A stretch of DNA of 64,000 nt from NCBI RefSeq assembly GCF_028502605.1, contig NC_079232.1:806001-870000 (forward strand), in the 5' to 3' direction. Position numbers and translations under genes: made by a program. The first letter of the stretch is position 1. The number at the start of each line of letters is the position of its first letter. Source of the DNA: Trichoderma breve. Taxonomy: Eukaryota > Ascomycota > Sordariomycetes > Hypocreales > Hypocreaceae. Positions 1 through 11,568 of the stretch are shown one piece after another. The notes under the pieces are model-generated. The model was not told the DNA's origin. It saw only the letters and a list, made by a program, of their open reading frames with translations, and ran no database searches.

Positions 1-2422
1 TTGGATGCGGGACAGAATAAGTGCTACCATTGGAGGTGCAGCAGTGATGGAACAGACCGTTTTTTGTATCACGCAAAAAAAGTTACATGTCAGATTGGGG
101 CGGCAGACAGGGGTCTTAATATGGCCGAGATGATTTGCAAGAGAATCCCTTAGTTTGTTGGTTGGATTCACCAATGCCCTACATCTATCTTACTTGTCTC
201 TATTATTATATACAGAGTATGGGTAAGCTGGGGGTCGCTTTCGCTCACATCATGTAAGACGAAACGGGAGTTTCTACTAATAGCTGGCCGTAATTGGAAG
301 CTGACCTCCATCAGGATTAATGCATTCAAGTCCACCACAACCCGAAGATAGATGGGGGCCCTTTCATGTGCCGAGAAATGGAGCAAGGCGCATCCCTGCT
401 CTAGCTCTCACTGGAGACGCCATCATGCAATGGTACGAGTAACCGGGTCTGTGACACCCAACACATGTAGGGAGCAGTTTTCTCCCAAGGCACCGGTAAT
501 GGGGCATTCGAGGACGATGGTAAGACTCAGAGGACAGAGCAGAATACTGGGATTATTATCCTCCGTCGCATATATAAAGTGATCGTCGCGGGGACCACTT
601 GTACTATCACATACCCAGAATAATATCCGGTTCAATGTATGCATGAAATTTGATAATTACTGAGACAATAACAAGCTTACACCAAGAGAAATTCAACGGC
701 ATCACGTTGTCCGCCCTTCGCCCGCGTTCACCGCCGATAGTCTTGTTTTCTCATCCAAAACCTCCCTTTGTTTCCTCCCCCCAAAGTGTGCCGAGGGCGG
801 CACCGACACACGGGCGGGCATGCATGTGTGGCCACGACAAAAACGCCCCTGTCGGTGCTCATTGGACACAAGCTCACAAGCTTGTTTGTCATTGAACATA
901 CTGTACTCGCCCAAGAAGGTGGCGTCTTGCAACCCGCCATCTACGATCTGCCCAACCCGGAAACGCACACGCGCCGCCCTCCCAGTAAAAAATCCTGGCT
1001 GTGAATCCCTGGGCTTGTTCTGCGAATCCCTAGGCTTGTTCGGCAAGGGTTATGCAGGCTTCGGGGGAGGAGGGAGGGGACGGGACACACGGCTTGGGCT
1101 TGTTTTCTCTTCGGCTTTGGTGCCAGACTAAAAAAGCGAACCAAGAGAGACAACACTTGCTAGGACGTGGCTTTCTCTTATGCCGGCGCCTGGCATGGGT
1201 AGGCGGGATAAAAGAGACAACTAACTAACCCTAGCCCCCACTGGTCCCAGACGTCTGGGACTTGATCCGACGCTGCCAAAAGCTCTTCGGCCTTATCCGC
1301 CCGCCTACATACATAAGATGGGGTGGGAATGCAAGGTGTCTTTTGGCGAGGAGCGAGGAGCGAGCGGTAAGGTAGCTGGTTGGGCCATATACAAGGTGGT
1401 GTGTGTGTCCAAATACCTGCTCTGTGGGTGTTGCCGTAAACCTGTGCTCTGTTCACAATCCAGTCCGAGTGAAAGGATCCGTGGTCTGGCCAATGTCCCT
1501 CTCTGCATGATTTCTCCGGCTTGAGCGTTGGTCCCACCACTCCCATGTTTCGAGTCCTTATTCCTGGCAGAACCAGAACCAGCTCCCCGGGACTTGGAAA
1601 GGCAAATGGTCTGACCAGATCACATGAAACTCGTGCCCGTGCTGTCGAGTCGACCCTCGTCACCTCTCTCTCTGTGCGTGGCTAAAACTTGGCTTTTCCG
1701 CCTTTACAACCAAGCGTCGGCTTTTTTTTTTCTTCATTGTTCTTGTTTTCGCCCTTGAGCAACGATACCCGAAGCTTTCTGGCGCTTGCGTTCCAGTCCT
1801 AACTACATACTACTAGCTGGCCATCTCAGCTAGAGGCAAATCCAGGCGATATAGTCAAGCCAAGATTCACAGAAAACGCCTCAGGAAGAGGACAGTGGCC
1901 CCCAAAGAGGAAAAGAAGAAAAGGCAAATCGACCAGGCTCCGACCCCCCTGTCGGTTTTTTCAAGACACTGGTTATACTATACTAGCACCGAGCAAAGCT
2001 TGTCTTCTCATTCGAGCTCCGTTGCGCGCACCATCTCGGATCTGGCTGGCTTGAGATCTTCCATTCGTTACCACCTGCTTGGGTCCGAGTTGCTGGTGTG
2101 GACATCCTGCGTCAAGTTGCTGTTCTTCTCAGATTTATGCTTTCAACTAGCTCCGCCGCTGCTCAAATACCTTCAGCTCTTCGCCTTTGCTGCATCTCTT
2201 CTCTGGTATTAGTGTCTCTGTGTCATATACAGTATTTACGGCGTCTTCGTTTGTCCAAAGGATTTCCACGGGCCGATTTCTACCTATACGATTTATATCT
2301 CCGGCTTCCCATCCATGAGGTTGAACCTCTAGCCATTTGACTCCATACTCCTCACCGATATTCTTCCTCCTTTATATCCAATTGTATTTTACTTTCGGAT
2401 TTACCTAAATACTTGATTCACA
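1..2422. other. Non-coding 5' region of the methyltransferase gene
   Basis: No open frame here resembles a protein family. The part nearest the gene (about 1730-2400) is pyrimidine-rich with T/C tracts, as expected for a long fungal promoter or leader. A 21-nt unit is repeated in tandem twice near 1001-1042 (see findings). The left edge of the window cuts this region, so its full extent is unknown. Confidence 0.6.
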
Positions 2423-3939
2423 ATGGAAGACGAGTCACAGCCACTGCCCGAAAATGACGATGGTCAAGCTATCTCGGGGCTGCAAGGATACCAGTTCACC
2501 TTTGGCGTTTCCGCCCCTAGCTCATCAGATGATAGCTTCATTGAACCAGATGCACGTTATTCCTCTAATCCCTCATTCTTTTGCTGTTTTTCTTTCAATC
2601 TATGAGATGATAATAATTAACACTTTATCTTGTTAGCCTCAGGCCGAAAGCACGTACACGTACGTTGACGCGCCCGATCCGTTTCCCGAATCCTCATCGC
2701 AGCCTCTCGCTGAGGCAACGCCCAGGCATCACCAAGCTAACCACAATTTATAGGTTCGATTCATCATCATTAACCGATAGTGTCATGGATTTCCCACGGC
2801 AGTTTGGCCGGACGTATCACGCGTATAAGGAAGGATGTAAGATGAAACTCGCTTTGGACACTGATGACGCCACTTGGCCGTGAAACCTAACTTGCTTATA
2901 GCATACGCTTTCCCGAATGACGAAGTAGAACAAGAGCGGCTAGCTTTACAAGATTGTGCGTTCACCAGGGCGATGGGTGACAAGCTCTACTTTGCTCCGC
3001 TAGATGAGCATCCTCCCAGGCGAATCCTCGACATTGCTACTGGCACGGGAGACTGGGCCATAGCAATGGGCGATTGCTTCCCAAATGCTATAGTTACAGC
3101 TACAGATTTGTCACCAATCCAACCCGAGGTCGTTCCGACGAATGTGGAATTCTATGTGGAAGATTCGTGAGTATCTCTTTCGTCTTCCCCTTCCATCATG
3201 CTTCTATTTCAACGCAAGTGGCCTGTGGTTGAATAGCAAGACTGCTCGTCAAATGCTAACTTCTGGTGCTTGGTGTGACGTTGATAGCTCCGAACCATGG
3301 AATTACAGTGAAACCTTTGACTACATTCACACCAAAACAACAGGCGGCTGTTGGGAATCCTACGAAACGCAGATTGCACAACAGGCCTTTGAAACACTTG
3401 CCCCAGGAGGCTGGTTCGAATCTCAAGAGTGCGATTCCGTACCTCACTGCGATGATGACACACTCAAACCGGACAGTGCATTAGCAACATGGTTCCAGGA
3501 GTTTCTTAACGCTGGAGAAGAAGCTAAGCGTCCACACTCGGAAGGTTGCAAGCTTAAAAGCATATATGAGCGCGTTGGCTTTGTCGATGTTCATGAGCGA
3601 AAATTCAAGGTTCCTCTGAATGGTTGGGCCAAGGACCAGGATCTTAAAGAGATCGGGAGGTTGATGGAGATGAATATGCAGATGGGACTGAGTGCATTTT
3701 CGCTGGCCCCTTTCAACCGCGTCTATGGACGGACACCTGAAGAGATTGAGGTGAGAGAACTTTGTTTCTGCAAGGATTCAGCCGGTTTTGTATCATGGGA
3801 GAAGCAGAGGTAGCTAACAACGAGGTGATTGCAGGTGTCTCTGGTTGAAGTCCGGCGAGACGTTTCAGATCCATCGATTCACGCATACTTGCCCATTTTT
3901 GTGGTTTGGGGGAGAAAGCCATTCCCAGGAGAACAGTGA
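2423..3939 (+). CDS. LaeA-like SAM-dependent methyltransferase
   Basis: This is a class I methyltransferase of the fungal LaeA-like (TAM/Methyltransf_23) group. These usually act in secondary metabolism or regulation; the substrate is unknown. The SAM-binding motif I (LDIATGTGDWA) lies about one third of the way in, preceded by the family signature GRTYHAYKEG and YAFPNDE, and followed by an acidic TATDLSPIQP segment. The late LAPGGWFESQE motif is also typical. Clear introns are 2660-2753, 2837-2901, 3167-3287 and 3751-3834. A first intron near 2552-2636 is needed to remove an in-frame stop, but only a GC donor (GAT/GCACGT) keeps the frame, so exon 1 is uncertain. The model gives about 355 aa, normal for the group. 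It is probably a paralogue and not LAE1 itself. Transcription appears to start far upstream, and the 3' flank is T/C-rich. Confidence 0.82.
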
Positions 3940-4427
3940 TGGTACAACAAAAGTATTCCGCGGCTAGCAATACCATTTCTTCTCCTTCTTGTCTTCTCCC
4001 CATTCTGTTTTTGTTATCCTCATTCTTCCTTTTCTTCTCCTCTTTCGACTTATCATCAATTCTCTTCCTCTTCCTCTTCCCTTTTTCTGCTTTTCTTTCC
4101 TTTGTTTTCTGTTCATTCAAAATTCATGCTATATAGCACTATTAGCCAGATAGCTCGGCGTTGGGAATAGAACCAAACTACAAGATGTTTGGTGGGGATA
4201 TATGCTTCAAGATTTGTTTCGTTACCAATAATCATACGCCAGTTTTGTCATTAGGAACAATTATGTTGAAATTGAAATGTATTCCGGATGGAAAAGCAAC
4301 CCGATTAGAGCAAAAGCTTAGGTGGTTTCAGTCTTGAAATTCCATTATTTCAAAAAATGGAAAGTCAATTGATTCTATATATCACATAGACACAAGACCA
4401 GAGCTTCCCGCATTGTCAGAGATGATA
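3940..4427. other. Convergent 3' flanks
   Basis: This stretch separates two convergent genes. It holds a strong T/C-rich tract (about 3975-4110) directly after the methyltransferase stop, probably 3' UTR and polyadenylation signal, and nothing else recognisable. Confidence 0.55.
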
Positions 4428-5084
4428 TCAGTGCTTGACAAGCCACTCCAGCGCCTTGGCCTTGGCTTCTGGAAGAACTTCCACCAACCGTTCGTGAGAC
4501 AGAAACTCGTGATCAGCGTACTCGAAACCAGGCACAACAGTCTCCGAGATGAGCAGGCCATCACTGCCAGACTGACCATCAATGTCAGGGAGGAGGAAGC
4601 TTGCCTTGAACACGCCACCCTCCACCACCCACTGGAGCTTCTCGCCGCGCTCAATGTTGGGACCAACAACGAAGGATTCAATACGGCCATCTGGGTGGAT
4701 AAGAACATAGCGGCCGCGGCCTCGGTGGAGACTGTGAATGATGCGGCTTCGGTTCCGATGGAATGAGCCTTGAGGGCGGTTAGGCGTCAAATAGTAGAAG
4801 ATTGTAGTCGAAAGACGACGGAGCGCGTAGTCGAAATCTTCGGGAAGGCCATTGACGAGGTCGATGGTGCGCTGTGAGAGAGGAGTGGCCGGGTACGGGG
4901 AAGGGATCTTGGTGTTGCTGACGTCTGTGACTGTGAAATAGCCTCCTTCGACGTGCTCGATGAGAGAGAGGGAGCTGATGATTGATTTGACAGCAGCGGA
5001 TTCGGAAGATTCGGAAGGGGTGAAGGTTGGGACGATTGAGGAGAGAGTTTTGGACTCCTCGTCGTGCTGCTGTGAGGCACTCAT
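4428..5084 (-). CDS. DUF985 cupin-domain protein
   Basis: This single-exon gene encodes 218 aa of the DUF985/COG3542 RmlC-like cupin family, small beta-barrel proteins whose substrate is not established. Visible signatures are HVEGGYF near residue 44, the STTIFYYLT strand, GSFHRNRS leading to a VLIHPDG turn, the EKLQWVVEGGVFKAS strand and the C-terminal VVPGFEYADHEFL motif. The N-terminal 30 residues are Ser/Glu-rich and variable. Fungal members are usually close to this length. No signal peptide is seen, so it is probably cytosolic. It converges with the methyltransferase gene and is divergent from OMA1. The first ATG of the frame is used as the start. Confidence 0.9.
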   Translation of the reverse strand: MSASQQHDEESKTLSSIVPTFTPSESSESAAVKSIISSLSLIEHVEGGYFTVTDVSNTKIPSPYPATPLSQRTIDLVNGLPEDFDYALRRLSTTIFYYLTPNRPQGSFHRNRSRIIHSLHRGRGRYVLIHPDGRIESFVVGPNIERGEKLQWVVEGGVFKASFLLPDIDGQSGSDGLLISETVVPGFEYADHEFLSHERLVEVLPEAKAKALEWLVKH

Positions 5085-6079
5085 TGTGAAGATTTGTTGG
5101 TTGTAAAGTCGCCGGTAGTTTGAAGCGGGGAGCGAGGGTTTAGTTTAGTTAGAATTGGCAAGGCTTGTGGGCTCCAGTATGTATAAAAGGACTGGAGTTG
5201 GTGGTGAGTTGAAGGATGAGAGGGGCTTAGAGTTACAGATTACATATAATTTCTGAGACGATGGATGATGTTGATGCCTTACTACCCCGTTGACAAACTA
5301 CCATCCAAAGGTTTTTGCTTGTGATTGCATCATCTCTTACATGCCTTAGTACCTAACAGGTAATTCCCGGACACGGCCCAATCCTACATAAGCCCTTGTT
5401 GAGTCTCCGCTTGGCTGGTGATTTGTGAGCCGTGACAAGATAAACAAGAGGATAAAACGCAAGGGAGCGGTTCCCCCAAAGATAAAAAATTATATATATA
5501 TAAAAAGATTAACAGGAACCACCGCAAACTACACGTAAACATGTGGCATGTGTCTATATGAGGAGAATACGACCACCGTTCAAGATGAGTTTAGTGTAGT
5601 TGACATGTGCGGATTGTCCGTTTCTGTATGTACATGATATGCTGGTCATTTCTCGATTTCCTCTTCTCTTTTTGGTAATCCCCTTGACAAGCAGTCAAAT
5701 TAAGCATGTGAATTCTGATGATCGAAACGAATATAGGTAGCGAGAGCATCGGAGAATAATCACACAGAGGATGGCTGATCTGTGGGCCGTGAGCTTTTAC
5801 GCTGGGCTGCACTAACACGCCATCAACAGGTGCCTGTTATCGGAACTGACGTAGTTGCAGCCGCTCTACGGAAAACATCCCACCTTTAAACTTCTACCTC
5901 TTCACATCATCTCGTCTTTGTACGATTAACCAACAAACCCCCGGCGACGCCGCTTTTCCGCAAAGAGGCACCGGCTGGGGGGAAAGCAGAGCAGCGAGCG
6001 CACGCCGGGGAATTGAATTGACAAACCGAAAAAGACAACGACAGAGACCACGGCCCGCAATCCTTTTCCCCCTCGCAAG
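5085..6079. other. Divergent promoter region (DUF985 / OMA1)
   Basis: This is the shared upstream region of two divergent genes. An AT-rich patch (about 5487-5510, TATATA repeats) sits in the middle, and the last 200 bases before OMA1 are GC-richer leader-type sequence. Short frames here show no family features. Confidence 0.5.
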
Positions 6080-7375
6080 ATGATCCCCCGCCATTTGCTC
6101 CGGGGAAGCGGCCTCGTGCGCTTATCGGCTCCGGCCCCTCGCAGAGTCGCGGTGCTACGGCCAATTGCTCGACGAGATGCTGCCATCTGTTGGTCTGGCT
6201 CCGGGCTGCTGAAGACAAGCTTCGGGAGCGTCTCAAACCGATCGATTCACGACGATGCTCACGAGCGCCTGCGCAACGCAAAGCCGCTCGTGCCCAATGC
6301 CCTGGCGGGCAAATTCACCAGCGCCGGCACCGGCCGCAACTCGCGCGCCCTGGTGGTCGTCTCGGTCGTGGCCGCGGTGGCGTTTTACCTGTACAACTCG
6401 CAGACGGTGCCGGTGACGGGACGCAGGCGCTTCAACTTCCTGTCGGATGCGCTGGTGGCGCAGGCGTACTCGAGGGCGGCCGATGCGATTGTGCGGCAGG
6501 TGGAGGAGCAGGGCGGGCATTTCCTGTCTGACTGGGATCCGCGGACGATGCTGGTGCAGAGAGTCATGAAGCGGCTGATTCCCGTCAGTGGCATGGACGA
6601 CTTGAAGTGGGAGGTTCGGGTGATAGCAGACAGCCGTAAGGATTCCCTCTTATACTTCATGCCCATATCCCAGTGTTTCGTGATGCTAATACTTACACTT
6701 TCCAGGGACTGCGAATGCCTTTGTGATCCCCGGCGGCAAAGTCTTTGTCCACAGCGGCATCCTCAACGTGTGCCGCAGCGAGGATGCTCTCGCCGCGGTG
6801 CTGGGCCACGAAATCGCACACAACACGGCTTCTCACGCCGCAGAGCGCCTCTCCGCTGCCTGGGTCGGCAATCTCACGGCCGGCAGTCTCTTTTTCCTCG
6901 CTGGTGCTCTGCCGGGCCTTGCGCTGTTTGGCCTGTGGAACGTCATTGGGGGCTACTATTTGCAGGACCTGCTGTTCTACCTCCCCATGGGCCGCAAGCA
7001 GGAGAGCGAGGCAGACTACATTGGGCTGATGATGATGGCCGAGGCTTGCTACGATCCGCGCCAGGCTGTTGGGTTTTGGCAGAGGATGGAGACGATTCAG
7101 CGGCTGGGCGGACACGAGGTTCCCGAGATGCTTAGCACGCATCCATCGGTAAGTTATTTCACGTGTTTATTGGTTTTCTTATAAAGTTACAGTGAGCATC
7201 TGAGCTAATATGTGGACGATCTGAACAGAACGAGCATAGGATTGCCAAGATTGAGGAGTGGCTGCCGGAAGCGATGAAGAAGAGGATGAATAGCGACTGT
7301 AGAGCGACATCTGCGTTTGCGGACCGATTCAGAGAAGCATTGCGGAAGAGACGGCCGGTGGTGATTGAGCTCTAG
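6080..7375 (+). CDS. OMA1: Mitochondrial inner-membrane metallopeptidase OMA1
   Basis: This M48 zinc metallopeptidase acts in inner-membrane quality control and, in other eukaryotes, in stress-activated processing of OPA1-type substrates. The gene has three exons with introns at 6636-6705 and 7149-7228, giving 381 aa. The N-terminus is Arg-rich and lacks acidic residues (mitochondrial presequence). One clear membrane segment lies at residues 90-107. The conserved TANAFVIPGGKVFVHSGIL strand precedes the zinc motif HEIAH (220-224), and the third ligand is in ESEAD (E285). A second hydrophobic stretch (about 240-262) follows the active site. Length and motif order match fungal OMA1. The ATG chosen is the first in the frame and lies directly before the presequence. 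All family residues are present. Confidence 0.93.
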
Positions 7376-7909
7376 TGCCATGTATACTAGAATGTACATG
7401 TAGATGTTGATGTAATAGACCCGAATCAATACAATGTATCACTAATACGATTATTCTTGAGTTTTGACTACATGTACCTATCTTAACTCGTTGTCCGCAC
7501 GTAAAGCGTCACCACCACCAAGTCGGCTCACGAGACCTTTGCAATCCGCGTCTCCTGATTCGTCAGACCACCCGTAGACCACTAATAATCCCCCCAAACC
7601 CCTGTAATCCCCCGCTGTAATCCCCCGGACTGGGCACTGAACCAAGCTGGCATAGCGGACCCTCTTTGCCTCTCCAACAGGCCGTGCCGAGGTAACTTTT
7701 TGCCGTGACTGTCCCTTTTTCTACGAGCTCGAGCTTAATACTTAGGGAATGCTGATTTCCTTCTTCCGTCATTCCACTTTCTTACCCGCTCCATCTCTTC
7801 CTGTTTCTACGCATTTTCGAGTCTCATAAGAAACTACATTTGCAAGCGTCTTCTTCTGCGCCTCCAAAGAAATAAACCAGCAAATACAGACCTAAAAGAA
7901 AAAAGAAAA
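7376..7909. other. Intergenic region upstream of cytochrome b5
   Basis: The right part is the probable promoter and leader of the cytochrome b5 gene. It carries a cluster of C-rich elements (see separate entry) and a CT-rich leader with A-rich sequence just before the ATG. No gene is seen. Confidence 0.5.
7586..7630 (+). promoter_or_regulatory. Cluster of AATCCCCC / CCCCT elements
   Basis: Three copies of a (T)AATCCCCC unit and one AAACCCCT unit lie within 45 bases, about 280-320 bases before the cytochrome b5 ATG. C4-type elements of this kind resemble fungal STRE (CCCCT) or Cre/Mig-type C2H2 zinc-finger sites. Function is inferred only from sequence type and position. Confidence 0.35.
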
Positions 7910-8276
7910 ATGGCCGACAAGTCCTTCACCACCGCCGAGGTCGGCTCGCACAACAACGACGAGAAGGGCTACTGGCTCATTGTCGAGAACAACGTCTACG
8001 ACGTCACAAGTGCGCTTTCCCCCCTTTTCTTCTTCGATCGATCGAAGCAGACGCTTGAAGCCAGAAGCAGAAACCAGAAATGAAGGTCAGAAAGCTAACG
8101 CGAAACCCTCCCTTTTAGAGTTCCTCGACGAGCACCCCGGCGGCGCAAAGATCCTCAAGCGTTTCGCGGGCAAGAACGCGACCAAGGCGTTCTGGAAGTA
8201 CCACAATGAGAGCGTGCTGGAAAAGTACGGCGGCAAATACAAGATTGGCAGCGTCCAGGAGGCTGCGAAGCTGTAA
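7910..8276 (+). CDS. Soluble cytochrome b5 domain protein
   Basis: This small heme-binding electron carrier has 85 aa in two exons (intron 8010-8118). The cytochrome b5 core is visible: [22 protein letters not shown], in which the HPGG histidine is the first heme ligand, and the histidine in KYHNES is the expected second ligand. The protein has no C-terminal membrane anchor, so it is soluble, unlike classical microsomal cytochrome b5. The start is the only ATG and sits in an A-rich context (AAAGAAAAATGG). Partners are unknown. The family supplies electrons to desaturases, hydroxylases or sterol enzymes, and which applies cannot be read from the sequence. Confidence 0.92.
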
Positions 8277-9114
8277 AAACAAACAAACAAACAAAGCAAG
8301 GAAATATATTGTCGATTTTCTTATGATTTCATTGTGTTAAGGTGGAGGAATTGCTTTTTCCTTAGGCGTTTTTATGAAATGGTAGACAGTTTGGATACAC
8401 AGCCTTTGGTGTCTGTCTGAATGCGAAACCTGGGATTTGTCCCGATTTTATTCTCTCTTTTTTGTCGCCCTGCGAATTCTAAATGTGGTACTGCTACTCC
8501 GTTCTGTTGCTGCTAGTTGACACACACCGGGCCGAGAACAACTCCTCAACGGACTTGACGGTGAAGCGGCAGATGCGGCATCTTGGCCGCCGCTGCGTGA
8601 TTCCCGAGCCGGTGCCGAAATTCTGACGGCCCGGAAGAGAATCACGTGTAAGACACAGAAACACACAGGTGGTACTAACAAAAACAGCAGCAAAAGCGGC
8701 CACCATTTGCTACGAAGAAGTCCGTGACTAATGGATCAATGGGATAATGCCATTGGATTGGGGCTTTTTGGTGCTAGAAGGCGCACGCTGACGTTCTCGC
8801 TTTATACCGCTTTGGGCCATCGTGCTGGGTGCAACTTTGCGAGCAAAAACGCGAGAGAAAGACTTTGCGATCCCCAACTTGTGGCCTAAAGCACACATGT
8901 GGAGAATCATGACCATTGTTTTTACCAATCGTTAAGCTAGATATATCATATAAATGCCATTGATGCTTCTCTATTGTTTCTATTCAATCTTCTAGCTCGC
9001 CTTCTCTATTACAATTGCTAGTTATAGCCCAATTTGCCTATATCGGCGGGGCAATTGGCATCTTGCTCATTCAACTTTCATACAGTTCCTCACTTATACC
9101 CCCAAATCGTCACC
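8277..9114. other. Intergenic region, cytochrome b5 to decarboxylase
   Basis: The left part is cytochrome b5 3' flank and the right part is the decarboxylase promoter with an AT-rich patch near 8935-8955. A minus-strand frame at 8494-8706 has a CxxC motif but no other support (see findings). Confidence 0.45.
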
Positions 9115-10747
9115 ATGTCTGACCTTTTCGACATTGACGCTCAGGCTGTCCGCCTCCAGCAGCGAGATCTCCCCCCGTCATCTCTCCCCAAGAGCCAGAC
9201 ACTTCCGCCTCTCGAACTCATTCACGCTGCCTCAGCCATCCTCCCCCATCCTTCCGACCCAGGTTTCCTTTCCGGCCAGCCTGCTGCCGATGTCGCACGG
9301 CATATTACAGAACATATTGTACCTGCGCTATGCGGCCAGTCACAGTCGAGCCGCTATTTCGGCTTTGTCACTGGCGGTGTCCTTCCGCTAGCCGAATGGG
9401 CAGACAATGTCGTCTCCCATATGGACCAGAACGTGCAGGTCCATCTCCCGGAGCAGTCTGTGTCCACATTCGTCGAGAACGCCGCTCTTCAGATGTTGAT
9501 AGGCCTGCTACGCCTGGAATCAGAGTGGAAGGGCCGCACATTCACCACAGGAGCTACCGGTAGCAACGTCCTAGGGTTGGCGTGCGGCCGTGAAGCTGTT
9601 CTTCAGAAGAAGGGCGCGTCGGTGGGCGAGCTCGGCGTGTTGGGTGCTTGTGTCAAAGCAGGAGTCTCTGAAATTCAGATTCTCACTAGCGGAGGCCACA
9701 GCTCGCTCTCCAAGGCAGCAAGCGTGGTTGGCCTGGGGAGAGCATCCGTAAAGGAGCTTCCTCGAAGTGCGGCCCAGCCGTGGAAGCTGGATCTCGATGC
9801 AGTAGAGAGAGAATTGGCTCGCCCCGGAACAGCAAGTATCATTGCCGTTAGCATGGGAGAGGTAAACACTGGAGGCTATGCTCTTGATGATGTTGACGAG
9901 TGGAAGAGGTTGAGGCAACTAGCGGACCGTTATGATGCCTGGATCCATGCAGATGGAGGTATGTTTGAACCATATATGCCGAAAACCAGATTTCGAAGGC
10001 GCTTTATTAATTTCTTGCCGTATAGCATTCGGAATCTTCTGTAGTGCTCTGGATGACCGAGATGAATACCGGCTGCTTCGCAATCGCGTCAAAGGCATCG
10101 ACCTGGCCGACAGCATCACAATCGACGGCCACAAAATGCTCAACGTTGTATGTGAAATCTCTTTGCTTCTTCCATCTCCAATCTGCTAACATCTTCAGCC
10201 GTACGACTGCGGCATGTTCTTCACCCGCACCTCATCCATCCTGGAATCCGTATTCGTCAACCCAAACGCCGCATATCTCTCCTCAGGCCCAGCTGCCAGC
10301 ATCTCGTCTCCTCTCAACGTAGGCCTCGAGAATTCGAGGCGTTTCCGCGCACTGCCCGCCTACGCCGTGCTCCTCAGCGAAGGACGCCCCGGCTTCGCTA
10401 ACCTGTTTCACAACATGGCCCAGCTGTCTCGCAAGCTGGCCGTCTTCCTGCGAGAGTCGCCGTATTATGATTTGCTGCCTGATGAGAGCGGCGATGTTGA
10501 AGAAATTTTCATAATTATTCTGTTCAGGGCGAAGGATAAAAAGCTAAACGATGAATTGGTGGCGAAGATTAACGCGACGAGGCAGCTGTACGTAAGCGGG
10601 ACCAGCTGGAAAGGCGAAAAGGCCGTGAGGGTAGCGGTGTCGAACTGGAAGATCGATGTCGAGCGAGATTTCAAAGTGGTGACAACAATTCTGAATGATG
10701 TTGCCGAGGGAAGAGAGTTTGATATCGAGAAATGTTTGTCATCGTAA
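9115..10747 (+). CDS. PLP-dependent group II amino-acid decarboxylase
   Basis: This fold-type I pyridoxal-phosphate enzyme belongs to the aromatic-L-amino-acid/glutamate decarboxylase superfamily; the substrate is not determined. There are three exons (introns 9959-10025 and 10148-10198) and 504 aa. Visible features are the SRYFGFVTGG motif near the N-terminus, FTTGATGSNVLGLACGRE for phosphate binding, a TSGGHSSLSKAASVVGLG segment with the cofactor-stacking histidine, DAWIHADGGAFG with the cofactor aspartate, and the Schiff-base lysine K318 in DGHKMLN. The ATG at the MSDLFDID start is preferred over an upstream in-frame ATG because it has a CACC context and matches the usual family start. No targeting signal is seen, so it is probably cytosolic. 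The C-terminal domain is complete. Confidence 0.9.
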
Positions 10748-10868
10748 AAAAAGAAAAAGAATAGTTGTTAAAAATCAACATCGCTCGCAGTCCGAATATG
10801 TCGCCTTGTCCCAATCCCTCTTCTCCAATACCACCCAGCGCCCATTCCCCCATTTTCCAAGCTCTTTC

Positions 10869-11126
10869 TTAGCCAAACTTCTTTGATCCTCCCTTCTGCG
10901 ATAGTTTCTTGCTCCCCTTCTTTCCGGGTCCAATCAGCTCGAGATGGCCCGCTCTCTCGCCCAGTAGCGCCTCTGTCTTGGCTACCATGCCCGAAGTGAA
11001 CTTCTTGAGCATCTTGTCGGCGTTGACCTTCTTCTTGGGTTTGGTGACCTTGGAGGCCTGGCGCTTTGAGTGGACGGCCTTTGGCGCGGCGGCCTTGTTG
11101 GACTTTTTGATCGAGCCCTGCGCCAT
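10869..11126 (-). CDS. DUF2462 (UPF0390) small basic protein
   Basis: This is an 85-residue, single-exon, very Lys-rich protein. The MAQG start, the K-rich first half, a central helix (ADKMLKKFTSGMVAKTEALLG) and a basic tail match the DUF2462/UPF0390 family, which includes the human Leydig cell tumour 10 kDa protein homologue. Family members are thought to be nucleolar or ribosome-associated, but no biochemical role is established. It converges with the decarboxylase gene, only about 120 bases away. Confidence 0.85.
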   Translation of the reverse strand: MAQGSIKKSNKAAAPKAVHSKRQASKVTKPKKKVNADKMLKKFTSGMVAKTEALLGERAGHLELIGPGKKGSKKLSQKGGSKKFG

Positions 11127-11568
11127 CTTGTTCTGTGTTTTCTTCCCTTTTCCCTATTTTCCAGCGTCCACTCGCGATTTGCCGTATTGTATAGCTGCGA
11201 ATCGTCGGTCGGTTGATTCGATGCGTGGTGGGGAAAGACAAAGTGGTGGGAAATTTTTAATTTTTTTTTCTGGTTCGGATAATCGATAAGCTCAGATAGG
11301 CCCAACCACCACTAGCACGTTGCGCTAAAAGCCTGGCCGGCACGTAGTACGGAATATCCACTGAGATATTGGAGAACATATTACAGGTATAAGAGAATAG
11401 AACTTCGATAACATGAAATTGATAATCTTTTAATCCAATTCTAATCCCAACGCCGGCTTCGTTTGTCACATACAACAACTGCCATCTCACACACATCCCA
11501 AATAGAAAAGTACAAGAATTGCCTGGCTATACATCGCAATGGAAAATCAATACCTCAACTTCACCAAA
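11127..11568. other. Intergenic region between two minus-strand genes
   Basis: This holds the promoter of the DUF2462 gene and the 3' flank of the SCY1-like gene. The near-gene part is T/C-rich on the coding strand. No other feature is seen. Confidence 0.5.

Noticed and set aside
1178..1663. 161-codon minus-strand frame
   Set aside because: No ordered composition or family motif; lies in promoter-like DNA.
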